This document shows positions 41,326 through 53,718 of a stretch of DNA of 64,000 bases, in pieces (position 1 is the first letter of the stretch; each line of letters starts with the position of its first letter). The position numbers were made by a program, and so were the translations under genes. Origin of the DNA: Symsagittifera roscoffensis (Eukaryota; Xenacoelomorpha; Acoela; Convolutidae); the NCBI RefSeq assembly GCF_963678635.1, contig NW_026971308.1, positions 38,001 through 102,000 on the forward strand, in the 5' to 3' direction. The notes beneath the pieces are model-generated. The model made no database searches and was not told where the DNA came from. It saw only the letters and a list, made by a program, of their open reading frames with translations.

Positions 41326-43210
41326 AACCAAATTAAATAACTCAGTAAAAAATATCAAGCCCAATCCGTTTTTGTGAAACAATTAAATTTTAATAAAACT
41401 AGAGCGTTCTATCAAGAGAATTTGAAATTGGAAGCAAATACTCAAAATAAAAAAAAGTAGGTCAAAAGTTTTAACAGAATAAAAGAAAACAAATAAATCT
41501 TCAGATGACGTTAATTTAAATTAGTTTAATGAATCTTTGCAAATAAAAGAAAACGTTTCGCTTCAAAAGCTTTCCGGACAAATGAAGGAACCTTTCGCAC
41601 TCAATCAAATCTTTTATTTAAAACCAATAAAAAAACAGAAATGAAAAATTGTTTGAAATTTTGAGACCAAATTACAGCCTTGACTCATACGTTATATACA
41701 ATTTCTTTCCAAACAAAGTTCTGCCTGTACTTTTGGGGTTTTTCACAATGTTTTCACAAATACTTTATTAACCAGATTTTTCAGAAAGTTCTAAACATTG
41801 CTAAGGGATTTTTTGATACACAAAGCTTCTAACAAAAAAGCATGCTTTTTTCAGACCATTTACTTTACAAGCTGTTTTATGCAAAGTTTTTTTAATAATT
41901 CATCTCGAATAAGTTGAACGGTTTTTATGACAAAAATGTCGAGTTCAATCAAAGTCAGCATGGATTTAAATCAAAATGTGGCAGTATAGATGCAATTGTA
42001 TCGCTGATCGAAAAAATTTGATTCCACTTAAGGATCAAACCAATTTAAGCCAATGCACTTTCTTGGACCTGAAAAAAGCGTTTGACACATTTGATCATAG
42101 TATTCTGCTTGATAAACGCGAGTCATACGGACCTACATAACCTATTTTTAATTTATTGAAAACGAATTTATGAAACAGAAAACAATATGTGTACAACTCG
42201 AGACAAAAATCAAAAGTTTAAGGAAAAGGGTTTGGTGTCCCACAGGGATCAAAGTTAGGACCATTTCTATTAATCTTGTATATAAATAATTTTGAAAAAA
42301 GCAACTATCCTCAACAAGTTTGTAATATATTACTGTATACAAATGATACAGTCATAAACACAACCTCTTCATTACTCTGTCTAATAGCAGGTCGCCAAGT
42401 ACCATGAACGAAAATTTGTTTAGCAAACAATAAGCCGACTTTTATACAAAAATCCGAAAAAGTGCTTTTCGGCGATACTCAGCTGTTAACTACTCTATAG
42501 AGACAACAATTATTGCCAAAAAAAGAGAAACTCAGAATTATTTAAATAACTCGGAATCACTTATGATGAAGTTAACTGTTCGAAAACCACAAATTTCCTT
42601 TAGAAAAAAATTAGCCAGTACTGTGGGCTTTTTGCATACTGAGAAACATTTTGACAAAAAACAACTTCTTTTGTTCCATAAATTTTTTTTTCAGACATTT
42701 TTTTTTTAAAATTGAGTCGTCGTTGTTTATGCATCAAATGATAGAACAAAATGGGAACATCGAAATATACTCCTGAAACTTCATAAAAAAACCATATAAT
42801 ACAAAAAAAACCTAATCAGCTAAATTTATAACAGAACAATATCAAAAGAAACTTTTCTTTTGACACAGGAATACAGGCTCATGAACTGCTAAATTATTTG
42901 TGCAAAGTAATACATAGTGAATGCCAATCTAAAGTTTTACAAACACTTATTACCAAAGAAAAGCAACAAAAACTTTCAACTGAAAGAAATATAGCGAGAG
43001 CTGTCGTATTACACTGAAAGTTTGCATCAGTGCACTTGATTGCTTCTAGAACGCAAGTACTCTTCAACAGTTTGCTCTTTTTATTTCCTAATTTTACGGA
43101 AATTATAAAAAAAATTTAGTAGCCAGGAGCTAAACATCTTCAATTACCAATTTTTAGAAAACAATTTTCAAGCTTCTGATGTGATAAAGAAGCTGTTTTA
43201 TACTTAAAAC
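41326..43210 (+). pseudogene. LINE reverse transcriptase, core and thumb (longest copy)
   Basis: The only copy with an RT core. 'NQSQHGFKSKCGSIDAIVSL' near 41955 corresponds to motif QHGF..K.ST.DAI. 'FLDLKKAFDTFDHSILL' follows in a second frame at about 42060-42115. 'GFGVPQGSKLGPFLLILYIN' is at about 42230-42290. 'YTNDT' (42336-42350) replaces the YADD active site. 'LGITYDEVN' near 42550 is the thumb. Many frameshifts and stops, so inactive. Confidence 0.7.
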
Positions 43211-43221
43211 ATAATAAATCT

Positions 43222-46200
43222 GTGAGCAATCCTTACACTGTAACACTTGATCTAAACTTTAACACAGATTCAGAGACTCCAATTCAAAAATATACCACTA
43301 GACCGTGGTATGAACTGCCAACTGACAAAATAGTTGAAGATCTCAGAGCCAGTAATACCTGACATCGACAATATTGACAACCCTATAAATAAATAGACTG
43401 TAATGAAGCTTTTTCAAGGAAACAGAAAATTTTGATAGCAAAATAAGTTTCGAATATTCCCAAAAAATTATCAACAAAGAGCGACAAAAAGTTTGGATTG
43501 ATAAAAAATTTAAAAAAATCTCGGCCGGGAAAAAACATCGATTACAAAACCAATTTAAAAAACTCAGTAAATCAGAGTTCAGCACAAAATTTCAAGTCCA
43601 ATCAGTTTTTGTGAAACATTTAAAATTTACAAAATCTAAAGCGTTCTATCGAGAATAACTGAAATTTGAAGCAAACCTTCAAAATAAAAAACAAATTTAG
43701 TATTTAAAAAAGTTTACCAGGTTCAAAAAAACCAAGCCTTCCGACGACGTTAATTTAAAGTATTTTTCGGCTATTCGGCAAAACTCAGCTGTTAACTTTT
43801 CTATAGATACAACAATTGTTGGCAAAAATTAGAAAAACTCAGAAGTTTTAAATAACTTGGAATCACTTATGATGAAGTTAATTGTTCAAAAACAACAAAT
43901 ATTCTTTAGAAAAAAACGTTAGCCAGTACTGTGGGCGTTTTGCATTCTGAGAAAAACTTCGACAAAAACAACTTCGTTTGGTCCATAAAACTTTTGTTCA
44001 GACAATAATACAAAAAGGAGTCGTCGTCGTTTATGCATCAAATGATAGAACAAAAAGGGAACATCGAAATGTGCTCCTGAAACTTCATAAAAAAACCATA
44101 TAAAAAAAACCTAATCAGCTAAATTTATAACAGAACAATATCAAAAGAAACTTTTCTTTTGACACAGGAATACAAGCTCATGAACCGCTAAATTTTTTGT
44201 GCAAAGTAATACGTACTGAATGCCAATCTCAAGTTTTACAAACACTTATCACCAAAGAAAAGCAACAAAAACTTTCAACTGAAAGAAATATAGCGAGAGC
44301 TGTCGTATTACATTGAAAGTTTGCATCAGTGCACTTGATTGCTTCTAGAACGCAAGTACTTTTCAACAGTTTGCTCTTTTTATTTCCTAATTTTACGGAA
44401 ATGATTAAAAAACTTTAGTAGCCAGGAGCTAAACATCTTCAATTACCATTTTTTAGAAAACAATTTTCAAGCTTAAAGTGATGTGATAAAGAAGCTGTTT
44501 TATACTTAAAATGTAATAAATCTGTGAGCAATCCTTACACTGTAACACTTGATCTAAACTTTAACATAGATTCAGAGACTCCAATTCAAAAATATACCAC
44601 TAGACCGTGGTATAAACTGCCAACTGACAAAATAGTTGAAGATCTCAGAGCCAGTAATACCTGACATCGACAATATTGACAATCCTATAAATAATTAGAC
44701 TGTAATGAAGCTTTTTCAAGGAACAGAAAATTTTGATAGCAAAATAAGTTTCGAATATTCCCAAAAAATTATCAACAAAGAGCGACAAAAAGTTTGGATT
44801 GATAAAAAATTTAAAAAAATCTCGGCCGGGAAAAAACATCGATTACAAAACCAATTTAAAAAACTCAGTAAATCAGAGTTCAGCACAAAATTTCAAGTCC
44901 AATCAGTTTTTGTGAAACATTTAAAATTTACAAAATCTAAAGCGTTCTATCGAGAATAACTGAAATTTGAAGCAAACCTTCAAAATAAAAAACAAATTTA
45001 GTATTTAAAAAAGTTTACCAGGTTCAAAAAAACCAAGCCTTCCGACGACGTTAATTTAAAGTATTTTTCGGCTATTCGGCAAAACTCAGCTGTTAACTTT
45101 TCTATAGATACAACAATTGTTGGCAAAAATTAGAAAAACTCAGAAGTTTTAAATAACTTGGAATCACTTATGATGAAGTTAATTGTTCAAAAACAACAAA
45201 TATTCTTTAGAAAAAAACGTTAGCCAGTACTGTGGGCGTTTTGCATTCTGAGAAAAACTTCGACAAAAACAACTTCGTTTGGTCCATAAAACTTTTGTTC
45301 AGACAATAATACAAAAAGGAGTCGTCGTCGTTTATGCATCAAATGATAGAACAAAAAGGGAACATCGAAATGTGCTCCTGAAACTTCATAAAAAAACCAT
45401 ATAAAAAAAAAACCTAATCAGCTAAATTTATAACAGAACAATATCAAAAGAAACTTTTCTTTTGACACAGGAATACAAGCTCATGAACCGCTAAATTTTT
45501 TGTGCAAAGTAATACGTACTGAATGCCAATCTCAAGTTTTACAAACACTTATCACCAAAGAAAAGCAACAAAAACTTTCAACTGAAAGAAATATAGCGAG
45601 AGCTGTCGTATTACATTGAAAGTTTGCATCAGTGCACTTGATTGCTTCTAGAACGCAAGTAGTTTTCAACAGTTTGCTCTTTTTATTTCCTAATTTTACG
45701 GAAATGATTAAAAAACTTTAGTAGCCAGGAGCTAAACATCTTCAATTACCATTTTTTAGAAAACAATTTTCAAGCTTAAAGTGATGTGATAAAGAAGCTG
45801 TTTTATACTTAAAATGTAATAAATCTGTGAGCAATCCTTACACTGTAACACTTGATCTAAACTTTAACATAGATTCAGAGACTCCAATTCAAAAATATAC
45901 CACTAGACCGTGGTATAAACTGCCAACTGACAAAATAGTTGAAGATCTCAGAGCCAGTAATACCTGACATCGACAATATTGACAATCCTATAAATAATTA
46001 GACTGTAATGAAGCTTTTTCAAGGAACAGAAAATTTTGATAGCAAAATAAGTTTCGAATATTCCCAAAAAATTATCAACAAAGAGCGACAAAAAGTTTGG
46101 ATTGATAAAAAAATTTTAAAAAAATCTCGGCCGGGAAAAAACATCGATTACTAAACCAAGTTAAAAACTCAGTACATCAGAGTTCAGCACAAAATTTCAA

Positions 46201-47090
46201 GTCCAATCAGTTTTTGTGAAACATTTAAAATTTACAAAATCTAAAGCGTTATATCGAGAGAAACTGAATTTTGAAGCAAACCTTCAAAATAAAAAACAAA
46301 TTTAGTATTTAAAAAAATTAACCAGGTTCAAAAAAAACCAAGCCTTCCGACAACGTTAATTTAAAATATTTTCGGCTATTCGGCAAATTTCAGCTGTTAA
46401 CTTTGCTATAGATACAACAATTGTTGGCAAAAATTAGAAGAACTCAGAAGTTTTAAATAACTTGGAATCACTTATGATGAAGTTAATTGTTCGAAAACCA
46501 CAAATTTTCTTTAGAAAAAAAAGTAAGCCAGTACTGTGGGCGTTTTGCATTCTGAGAAAAACTTCGACAAAAACAACTTCGTTTGGTCCATAAAACTTTT
46601 GTTCAGAAAATTATACAAAATGGAGTCCTCGCTTACGCATCAAATGATAGAACAAAATGGAAACATCAGAAAGTTTTCCTGAAGCTTCGTAGAAAAAACC
46701 ATATAAGACAAAAAAATGAGTCAGCTAAATTTATAACAGAAAAATATAAAATTTTCCTTTTACAGAAATACAGGCTCATGAACTGCCAAAAATTTTGTGC
46801 AGAGTAATACGTAGCCTAATCTAGTTTTTTACAAAAACTTATCACTAAAGAAAAGCAACAAAAACTTCAAATAAAAGAAATCTAGCGAGAGCTGTCGTAA
46901 TAATCTAAAAATTTGCATCACTTCACTCGATGGCTTCCAGAACGCAAGTACTCTTCAACAGTTTGCTCTTTTTATTTCCTAACTTTACGGAAAGGTTTAA
47001 AAGTTTTAATAGCCAGGAACTAAACAACTTCAATTACCAATTTTTAGATAACTATTTTCAAGCTCATAGTGATCTGATAAAGAAACTGTT
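43222..47090 (+). repeat. Tandem triplication of a deleted LINE unit (about 1.3 kb)
   Basis: Units start at about 43222, 44525 and 45835 ('CAATCCTTACACTGTAACACTTGATC'). Each joins the endonuclease-RT linker ('KVWIDKKFKKIS'-like) directly to the RT thumb at 'GACGTTAATTTAAAGTATTTTTCGG', skipping the RT core of about 0.95 kb that is present in the 41.3-43.2 kb copy. The first two units are almost identical; the third is more diverged and ends near 47090. One thumb frame (46583-46807) is open for 74 codons. Confidence 0.75.
44705..44959 (+). pseudogene. LINE endonuclease-RT linker fragment
   Basis: 84-codon open piece in the second unit: Lys-rich helix 'SQKIINKERQKVWIDKKFKK' followed by 'QNQFKKLSKSEFSTKFQVQS'. 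This resembles the basic linker preceding the RT domain in LINE ORF2 proteins. It is a fragment and not a gene of its own. Confidence 0.45.
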
Positions 47091-47094
47091 TTGT

Positions 47095-47725
47095 AGTTAA
47101 AGTATAGAAAATCTGTTTTTGCATCTTTCGCTTGGACAACATTTTTTAAACTTATAATGATTATTATTACCATAATGATTATTCTGGTAAAACCGCAATT
47201 GCTATCAAACGGTAAAATTTTAATTGTTTTGTGATCAAGCTGGGCTCTAATCCCAAGGTTTTTTCCCGTAAGTTCAAGATACAAAAAAGTTATTGATTCC
47301 ATCTCTGAGACGCCTGAAAAGAGGCTTTTTTTAGTCTTATGGCGCTCTCTAGAGTAAAGCTTTTTTAAAAGTTTTCTTCGTTCGTAATTATGTACGTGTG
47401 GTGACTTCACTAGGAAACAGTTTATATTATGACAATTAACATTGTTTGATTCAATTGAGTCTTTTCGGTCGCGCCATGAAAACTTACATGACCGTGATCA
47501 AACGCTTGAAGCCGCCGACCCGAACTCGGGCAGAACTAATTCAGCGCTAATTCAGCATTGCTGAATCATAGTTGACGGTCGCAGTTTCAACAATTTTTCA
47601 GCGCTGGTTTTCTATGTGACATCATCCCGAGACAGAGTGCTCCTACGACCGTTGATAGAGTTTCCAAAAAAATTAATTTCCAAAGCAAGTTCAAAAACAA
47701 TGACACCAGCCTGAACGTTTGAAAT
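47095..47725. other. No recognisable gene
   Basis: The minus-strand frame at 47030-47410 is partly antisense to the LINE thumb and has no motif. At 47461-47620 there is a slightly GC-richer patch with short palindromes (AATTCAGCGCTAATTCAGC and similar). I see no gene. Confidence 0.5.
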
Positions 47726-47730
47726 AAATA

Positions 47731-48072
47731 CTAATCAAGCAGTAGTAGGTTTGCGTTTTCAAATCCATCTTGATCATTTCCTTCGCTGGTTTCAGGTATC
47801 TCAGTCGCATTTCCTTTTTCTTTCTCAGTGCTAGAATCTCCGCGCTCACAAATCCGCGGATGATCTTTGCACATTATGTTATGTTTGAACCAGTGAAACG
47901 TCAGCTCCTCTTTGATTCTGTGATATTCGAATACTTGAGATACAATGCCGGGTACTCCCATGTCACCTAGGTCTCGTCCAGCTATTACATAGGGTTGACC
48001 CTCAACCACACTTCTGTGATGAGTGCGCCTCAGATTTCCCGGTCCAAATCCAACATCCAAAATCATATTCAT
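47731..48072 (-). pseudogene. Unidentified dispersed coding-like fragment, second copy
   Basis: 114-codon minus-strand frame with 'RRTHHRSVVEGQPYVIAGRD', 'GVPGIVSQVFEYHRIKEELT' and 'FHWFKHNIMCKDHPRIC'. Composition is protein-like, and one part recurs at about 10.33-10.43 kb in a broken frame. It is not recognised. The C-terminal part (Glu/Gly/Asn-rich) looks disordered. Probably a piece of a transposon protein, as repeats of host genes would be unexpected here; a small host gene exon is the alternative. Confidence 0.4.
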
Positions 48073-48079
48073 GCATACA

Positions 48080-48780
48080 CTATGCAGGTAAATAGCCTAA
48101 ACAGTTTCACTTGCTGTTTATGAATACAAAATATGACTCACGATGAGGCTCATCTATTAGTTATTTGACTGAAAAACATATGAATCTAGACGAAAAATAA
48201 GTTGAATGCTCATAATAAGTCAAACCACTAAAAGCTTTGAAAAAAGTAAATTTCTCTGAAATGGCTCTTATCATTATCTTTCAAAAAATCATTACCTTTT
48301 TTTCCATTTACTTTTAAAAAGCATTACTGACAGAGGAGCTGTGCTGGGCCAAAGGCTGAATATTTTATTTCCCTTCTGGGATTCAATAATCCCAAATGAG
48401 CACTAAAACGTCATTTAAAGTCTTTTTTTTAAGGCAGAAATTTTTTTATGTTAAACATTTCGTGTCTGCTGACTTATTTTTTAGACCAAAAATACAAAAA
48501 CAAACCAAACGCGCATCATGAGATTCCAGCTTTTGCTTCATTAACCGAGCCAAGGACCGCGTTTTATGTAAGCCTTTTCCAATCATTTTTTGATTTATCA
48601 AGTCTTTCAAGAAAAAAAAAATTTCCAGTCATTCTATTTGGAAACCAAAGGTTTCTGTGCAAGTAAAGCCGAGTCGATTTTTGTAGATTTTTACCATTGA
48701 TCGTTGTCACTGTAAACATTTTAATTTTTTTTTGCCAGCCAACTCAACATTATGAATCCGAAAAGCTCTAGATATTGCTC
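48080..48780. other. No recognisable gene
   Basis: AT-rich DNA. The open frame at 48448-48666 (72 codons) has no motif. Confidence 0.5.
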
Positions 48781-48804
48781 AAAACTTTTTGCTGATGTTT
48801 TTTT

Positions 48805-49000
48805 CACCCCCCCCCCCCCCCCCCCGCGCCCTTCCTAAATCCGCCCCTGATTTGTACTATACTTTCAAATTTTTTTGAAAGTCCACACACGCCCCCCCCC
48901 CCCCGCATCCCCTCAAACGTCCCCCCACCCCTGCGTCAGCCATAAACCCCCTCCCTCCCAGCACTCAAACCCAAACCAACACCCCCCCCCCCCCATGCGT
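48805..49000. repeat. Poly-C tracts and orphan hAT-type end
   Basis: A C homopolymer of about 20 nt precedes CGCGCCCTTCCTAAATCCGCCCCTG (end at 48849 or so, written here in two parts: CGCGCCCTTCC and TAAATCCGCCCCTG). The latter is the terminal inverted repeat seen at 61055-61069. No left partner is visible. Between 48890 and 49000 there are further C runs and C-rich low-complexity sequence. Confidence 0.55.
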
Positions 49001-49339
49001 TTACCACACCCACAGTAAACACTAGACATGTGTCTGTGACATGTAACTATGTAGTACAGGTAAACGCGCGGGTGGGGGTGGTGTGAGATCTACTCCAAAA
49101 CACCCACCCCACACACACGCTAACACAACTCCAACCCCCTTCCCCCTGTTTACACATAATACACTATTACCTAAGTAGGTGCGGATTGGCAAACAAAACT
49201 CAATTGAAATCATAACAAAAAACGTGACTTTCTATAATTTTTCAAAAACGCCTTTGAAATTAGGAAAAAATTCAAATTGAGTGAGAGAACAAAATAACAA
49301 TTTAAGTTGAACATTATTATGAAATAACGGAAAAAGCAC

Positions 49340-49600
49340 ACCGAAAGATTTTAGTAAATGAATTATGATCCATTATAATCGATTAAAAGTGATTTTTCTT
49401 TTGAAAAATTAAAATTGAAAAAAGAATAAAAATAATCAATTATAATCGACTATAATCGATTATAAACGGTTCTATTGCGATTGTATTGCTTAAACAATAG
49501 TATTTTTAAACTTCATTTTTGATTGATTATCATCGATCATTTTTGTTATTTTATAGATACTGACAATGAAAATCCAATATAATCTATTATCATCCATAAA
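49340..49600. repeat. ATTATAATCGATTATAAT-type simple palindromic repeats
   Basis: Irregularly spaced words such as CCATTATAATCGATTA, ATTATAATCGACTATAATCG and ATTATCATCGATCA. The same class of repeat is at 56800-57520, and a short patch lies inside both LTRs (15841-15905). Confidence 0.6.
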
Positions 49601-49754
49601 ACCTAGTGCGGGTATGCTCATGCCATACTTACTGCTCATGCCATAACAAAAAACACTGAATGTTCTGACTTCCCCTTGTTTGGTATCAACCAAACCAAAC
49701 TCCTTTTATCTTTCTTGGAACAAAAAAAGGTCGTTCAACAGCAAATTGCTATTA

Positions 49755-49922
49755 TAGTTATATGTAAGAATCTTGCAAGATGAAAATAAGTTGTCAAGAC
49801 TCTTGCAAGATGGCGATAATCTTGCAAAGTCTTGCAAGATAAACAAATCTTGCAATTATCATGCAAGATCATGAAAGATAAACAAAAATAGCAAAAATCG
49901 TGCAAGATTTTGTAAGATAACC
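49755..49922. repeat. TTGCAAGAT short interspersed palindromes
   Basis: About ten near copies of CTTGCAAGAT or its variants (TGTCAAGACTC, CATGCAAGATC, CGTGCAAGATT) within 170 bp, with irregular 8-20 nt spacers. The full form ATCTTGCAAGAT is self-complementary. Spacers are not unique sequences of constant length, so it is not CRISPR-like. Confidence 0.6.
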
Positions 49923-50545
49923 ATTTTCTATCGACTATGGTACGTTCGAAGCTTCTGCTCAAAAGATGTGCTCACAGTTATCATGTTGAGAGGTTTGTTT
50001 TGGTCTTCATAGTCGGTGAGTTTGTTCATGTATTCGTCAGGCGACATTTGTTTGTGAAGCCAGCCGTATATGAAGTACTTTCGGGTCTGTGCATCACAAC
50101 AACCACCTGCAAAATACAAATTTTTAGTCGGGCAAAACAACTGTTTTAAGCAGAATGACATTGCATGTTTTTTTTTTAAAAGCCCGAGCGATTACTTGTA
50201 GGTCTCAACCCAAAAAATTTTGTTTCAACCATAAGAGAGAAAAATGGAAAAAGTTATTGGTCTTTTTTTTCAGCCAAACAGCTAACAGTTTGATTTGAGA
50301 TCATTTTTACCTAAAAAAAAGATCACTTCTCAACAACTGAATAAAATTGTGTGCGCATGCAATAGCTTTTTTTCATAACATCAACAGGGATGGGAAACAC
50401 TATGGCCTGAAAATCATTGATATATATATAATCAACAATCGCCTTTAGCATCAAAAATGGTTTCATAGAACATCCCTGTCATTAATTAAAACAAAAAATT
50501 TTTAGAATCGAGGGAAGAAAATTGGATCTTCGTTTACGCGGACTA

Positions 50546-51148
50546 CTAACTCGGGTTTTTCCAGTTTATCATGTTGATGCTTTCCCAACTGTTTCTGATA
50601 AGGACATGGAACCAGGCCTCAGCTATGGCTAATTGATCCTCGTTGTGATAATCTGCAGAGAGAATGATTTCATCTGGTTTTTGGGTGAAGTAAGAGTCGA
50701 GGCAATAGTAGTGACTGAAATACAATATCGAAGAGACTGTGGCGTGAGTAAAATCAGTGTAGTTTTGAAAAGTTTTGAAAAGTTTTGAGAAACTTTTTCT
50801 TGAATTGAGAAATATTTCGTGAACCGTTTTTTTTTTATTGTGGACGGCTACTAGTCGGTCGGCTAAGATCACCTTGCAATCGTTTTTGTCAGTTGGCTGA
50901 TGTTTCAAGGAAGCATAGAGACAATTTGTAGCAAGCGACCAAAAAATCAAAATTGACCAAATATTCTCCGACATATTCTGCTCTTTTAAGAGGAGTTGGA
51001 GAATTTTACTTAAGTTAAGGTGAGCGCACCTCATCCCCACCTGGAAAGCTCTGTGCCATCCCTCAATCGAACAGTTGACTTTTTTAAAATCCTGTATTGA
51101 CGTGATTACCCAACGCCTCTGCGTCTGTAAAAGATGGTTCCCACCCAA
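50546..51148 (-). pseudogene. MULE transposase C-terminal region
   Basis: 200-codon open frame on the minus strand. 'CSIEGWHRAFQVGMRCAHLN' then 'LSKILQLLLKEQNMSENIWS' matches the conserved C-terminal 'TNN.vEGWH..f....HP....fi..L..EQ' of MULE transposases and MULE-FLYWCH proteins. Downstream residues 'VILADRLVAVHNKKKTVHEI' are compatible with the usual tail. The Asn pair normally before EGWH is 'NC' here. The frame lacks the catalytic DDE domain, so this is a partial gene or exon. It may be a decayed transposon or a domesticated gene exon; the lack of an intact upstream region favours decay. Confidence 0.55.
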
Positions 51149-51461
51149 GTTGATTCAAAATAATCGACGTAGATCAAAAAGTGGACTCGTCATTTTGTCG
51201 GAAATTTCACAGCATAAAGCAACGTGACGATTTCCCGTGTTTAGTATTACTACCAGAGCAACAAATGCCTATGGAAACATGCGTGTTTTTTTTTCTTCTC
51301 AAAAGATTGATTCTAATCTGATCTTCTGAGTTTTGCGCCAATCAGCTTCAGCAAAACGATAGAAGTATCTTTTTCAGTGAACAAAAATATTATTTTGAAA
51401 AGCATAGGTTCGCGCATATGCAATAAATTCAACAGTTTCTAATCACGGCATTACCCCTTCT

Positions 51462-51737
51462 TCAAATGGAATATTTTCGTGACAATGTTATCCGGATCTG
51501 CTGAAGTTTCATCTGCAATGCTAACAACAGAAGCTTGATCAGTTTGTTTGCGTATAGCTTGCTGGACTTGTTCGTTATATCATTGTGGCGGCTTAGATTA
51601 AAAATTTCTCCGTCGTGGACAAAGTGCTGTTGTCGCCACTCGCTTAATACAAACGACATGTTGGTACCAGCAAGTGAAACGTTTTTTGAGATCTTATTGA
51701 AACAATGAATCAAAACAAAGGTATTACTAAGGTTCAA
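51462..51737 (-). pseudogene. FLYWCH-like N-terminal fragment
   Basis: Minus-strand frame with 'RQQHFVHDGEIFNLSRHND', like the beginning of a FLYWCH zinc finger (L.hdGy.F.l.r.n). The W-R-C and later Cys/His are not visible in this frame. A neighbouring frame over 51470-51560 gives a plausible helical continuation, so a frameshift is likely. It lies upstream of the MULE C-terminal region on the same strand. Confidence 0.35.
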
Positions 51738-51744
51738 TTACTAT

Positions 51745-53715
51745 TATCTTTACTGTTAATTTTTTAAAATTGGTATTTACATCAAAACTGGTGTTAAATT
51801 ATAATTTTCGATGACCCGCTGAATTTTAGTACCCTCATTATTATCGGAAAAACGTTTTGCTCAATTCGCATTGTTTGTTAATCCTCAATTAGTAATTATT
51901 AACGCTGCTAACTGCAGCTTGCTACGAATTCACGCTTGGTTATGGTGCAATTTAATAACTTCCAAAAGCGCTATGAAAAATCGTTTGCAGCAAGACCAAT
52001 CGTAGCATGCGACGAAGTGTCGCCTCACACTTCGAAAGGTTAGCTTCTACCAAAACTCTACTCTCAACAATAACCACTCCCCTCACTTCACCACCACCAT
52101 AGCGTTTAACCGTCAATTGAACTCACGGCCAAATATCATCAGTCGCTCTGAGGTTAGAGTTACGAAAAGTCTTGACATTATACCTCCAAAGCTGCAGCTT
52201 AAGTCGTAAGAAGTCAATCAAATTGCGCAGAACTACTTAGGTCTTAGAAACTCGCGTTAAATACACATGTCTGTTGCTTTCAATTCGCAAGGGTCCTGCT
52301 GTCAACCCTTGTGTGACTTATGTCATAACTTTGCGTGAATTTAGCCTCAGGACTAAAATTTTTGGTCACAATTTTTGGTTGCGACTAAGGAGTTTTGGCC
52401 GTGATATCATTACAAGTGCAACCAGTGTTGCGCCACAAACCTTGTGAACCTCGATTGTGGTTATTATGGAGAGAAAAAGGTTTTTTGAACAAAATATTGA
52501 CACGTAGGCCATAATATATGGACCTCCTGCTTGAGTTTTTGACCGTTGATCGTCATGGCTCGCATTGATTTTTTTAAACTTGCCACTTTCCACTTAAATA
52601 TGTTTCCCTTTTTTATTCGGCGTTTACTCGTTTGAGCAGAGTTGACCCCAGATTTTGTCTAATGAGAAAGCTCATTTGGTTATTTTTTATATCCACTTAT
52701 GCAATCGGTACTTCCTTCAGGTCTGTATGTGATAATCTAATTTCTCATCATGAGTGATAGGCTCGGAGTGAACCCGGCGCCCTCCCTGGAAAACTCAAAA
52801 ATAACATCTCCAAATTGGTAACCAGTTCGATTCTATTTTTCGTTTGCAATGTCCACAAAGGGCGGTAAAAAGTTCGGGCGAATTTATGAGTATAACCCAT
52901 AGATCCCAATGGCTCTGGCTCTGTTCATTCCACCTAGTTAACTTTGACCAACTATATTCTGAGCAACGAATGTCATTTTGCTGTGCGTTATACTCGTTTT
53001 ATATTCATTTTGCTCGTTTGTCTCTCCTCTGCTCTCAATCATTTAAGGAGAGTTTGCCCGAAAATATCGAGATTTGTATTTTGTTAACCCACTCGTTTTT
53101 TTGGAATCAATTCTCCCTAACGACCATGCTTACTAGTTCTGCTGTAAATGACTGCTGTGCTCTGAAAAAAATATATTCTGTAAAATCTTTTTTCCCATCC
53201 AGCACAAAAATCTTCGCTGAAAAATTGGTCGGTTAACCGCGCCTGATCTGCAATATCTTAAAAGCTTGTTAAATTTTATGGATTCAGAATTGGCAATTGG
53301 TAAGTCTCAATCTCATTCTTCTGGCCACTTTCTTTTGAGATATTAAAACTTTTCTTTCAAAAACGACAACTTGGACTTCTTCGCCTTCACCGAATTAGCA
53401 AATCCGGGGTTCGAGGTTTCGGCTTAATGTTGTTTCGACCAATTAAGTCGAGCTAGAACTATCATATTTTTACCAAAACTCCAACGTCGAGCGCTGCTTA
53501 TGGTCGAAATACCTGAGTCGAATTATAGAATCGAACTGAGTCCGACCAACTGTCAAAGTTGGATCAGAAGTCCATAGTCGCGCACGGTCTTAAGTCGCGT
53601 ATCTCGGCTTAGGCAGTGCTATTTCGGTTATCACTTTTATGGCCTGAGGGAATTTTTTCAAGATTGTCAGCAATGTTTTCACTTCAAAATCAATATTCTG
53701 ACTGAATCAATTTAG
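51745..53715. other. No recognisable gene
   Basis: The longest plus-strand frame (52844-53236, 130 codons) is Ser/Phe/Leu-rich without motif. The 53400-53640 part is rich in GTCGA/TCGAC words, giving many short dyads. No gene is supported. Confidence 0.5.
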
Positions 53716-53718
53716 TCG

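Larger units (their letters stand above)
36729..47090 (+). mobile_element. Tandemly amplified non-LTR retrotransposon remnant
   Basis: Plus-strand pieces of one LINE family (CR1/Jockey-like): endonuclease fragments at 36.73-41.0 kb, the endonuclease-RT linker, an RT core at 41.88-42.45 kb and RT thumb/C-terminal regions to 47.09 kb. All have many stops and shifts. The locus was then amplified: one unit of about 1.34 kb occurs twice (38650-39987 and 39988-41325) and another of about 1.3 kb three times (from 43222, 44525 and 45835). Confidence 0.7.
49928..51740 (-). mobile_element. MULE transposase remnant
   Basis: Minus-strand pieces in order: a FLYWCH-like start at 51462-51737 ('HFVHDGEIFNLSRHND'), a C-terminal transposase portion at 50546-51148 with the hallmark 'IEGWHRAFQ' followed by 'LQLLLKEQ', and a further coding-like frame at 49928-50161. 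This order (FLYWCH zinc finger, then MULE domain) is found in animal MULE-related genes. The catalytic DDE part is missing or unreadable between 51150 and 51460. Confidence 0.5.

Noticed and set aside
47030-47410. 126-codon minus-strand ORF
   Set aside because: Partly antisense to the LINE thumb region and without protein-like features.
49755-49922. CRISPR or riboswitch-like array of TTGCAAGAT
   Set aside because: Spacers vary in length and are low-complexity, and the repeat is only 10-12 bp.
52844-53236. 130-codon plus-strand ORF as a host gene
   Set aside because: No motif, no repeat or homology signal, and a length compatible with chance over 64 kb.
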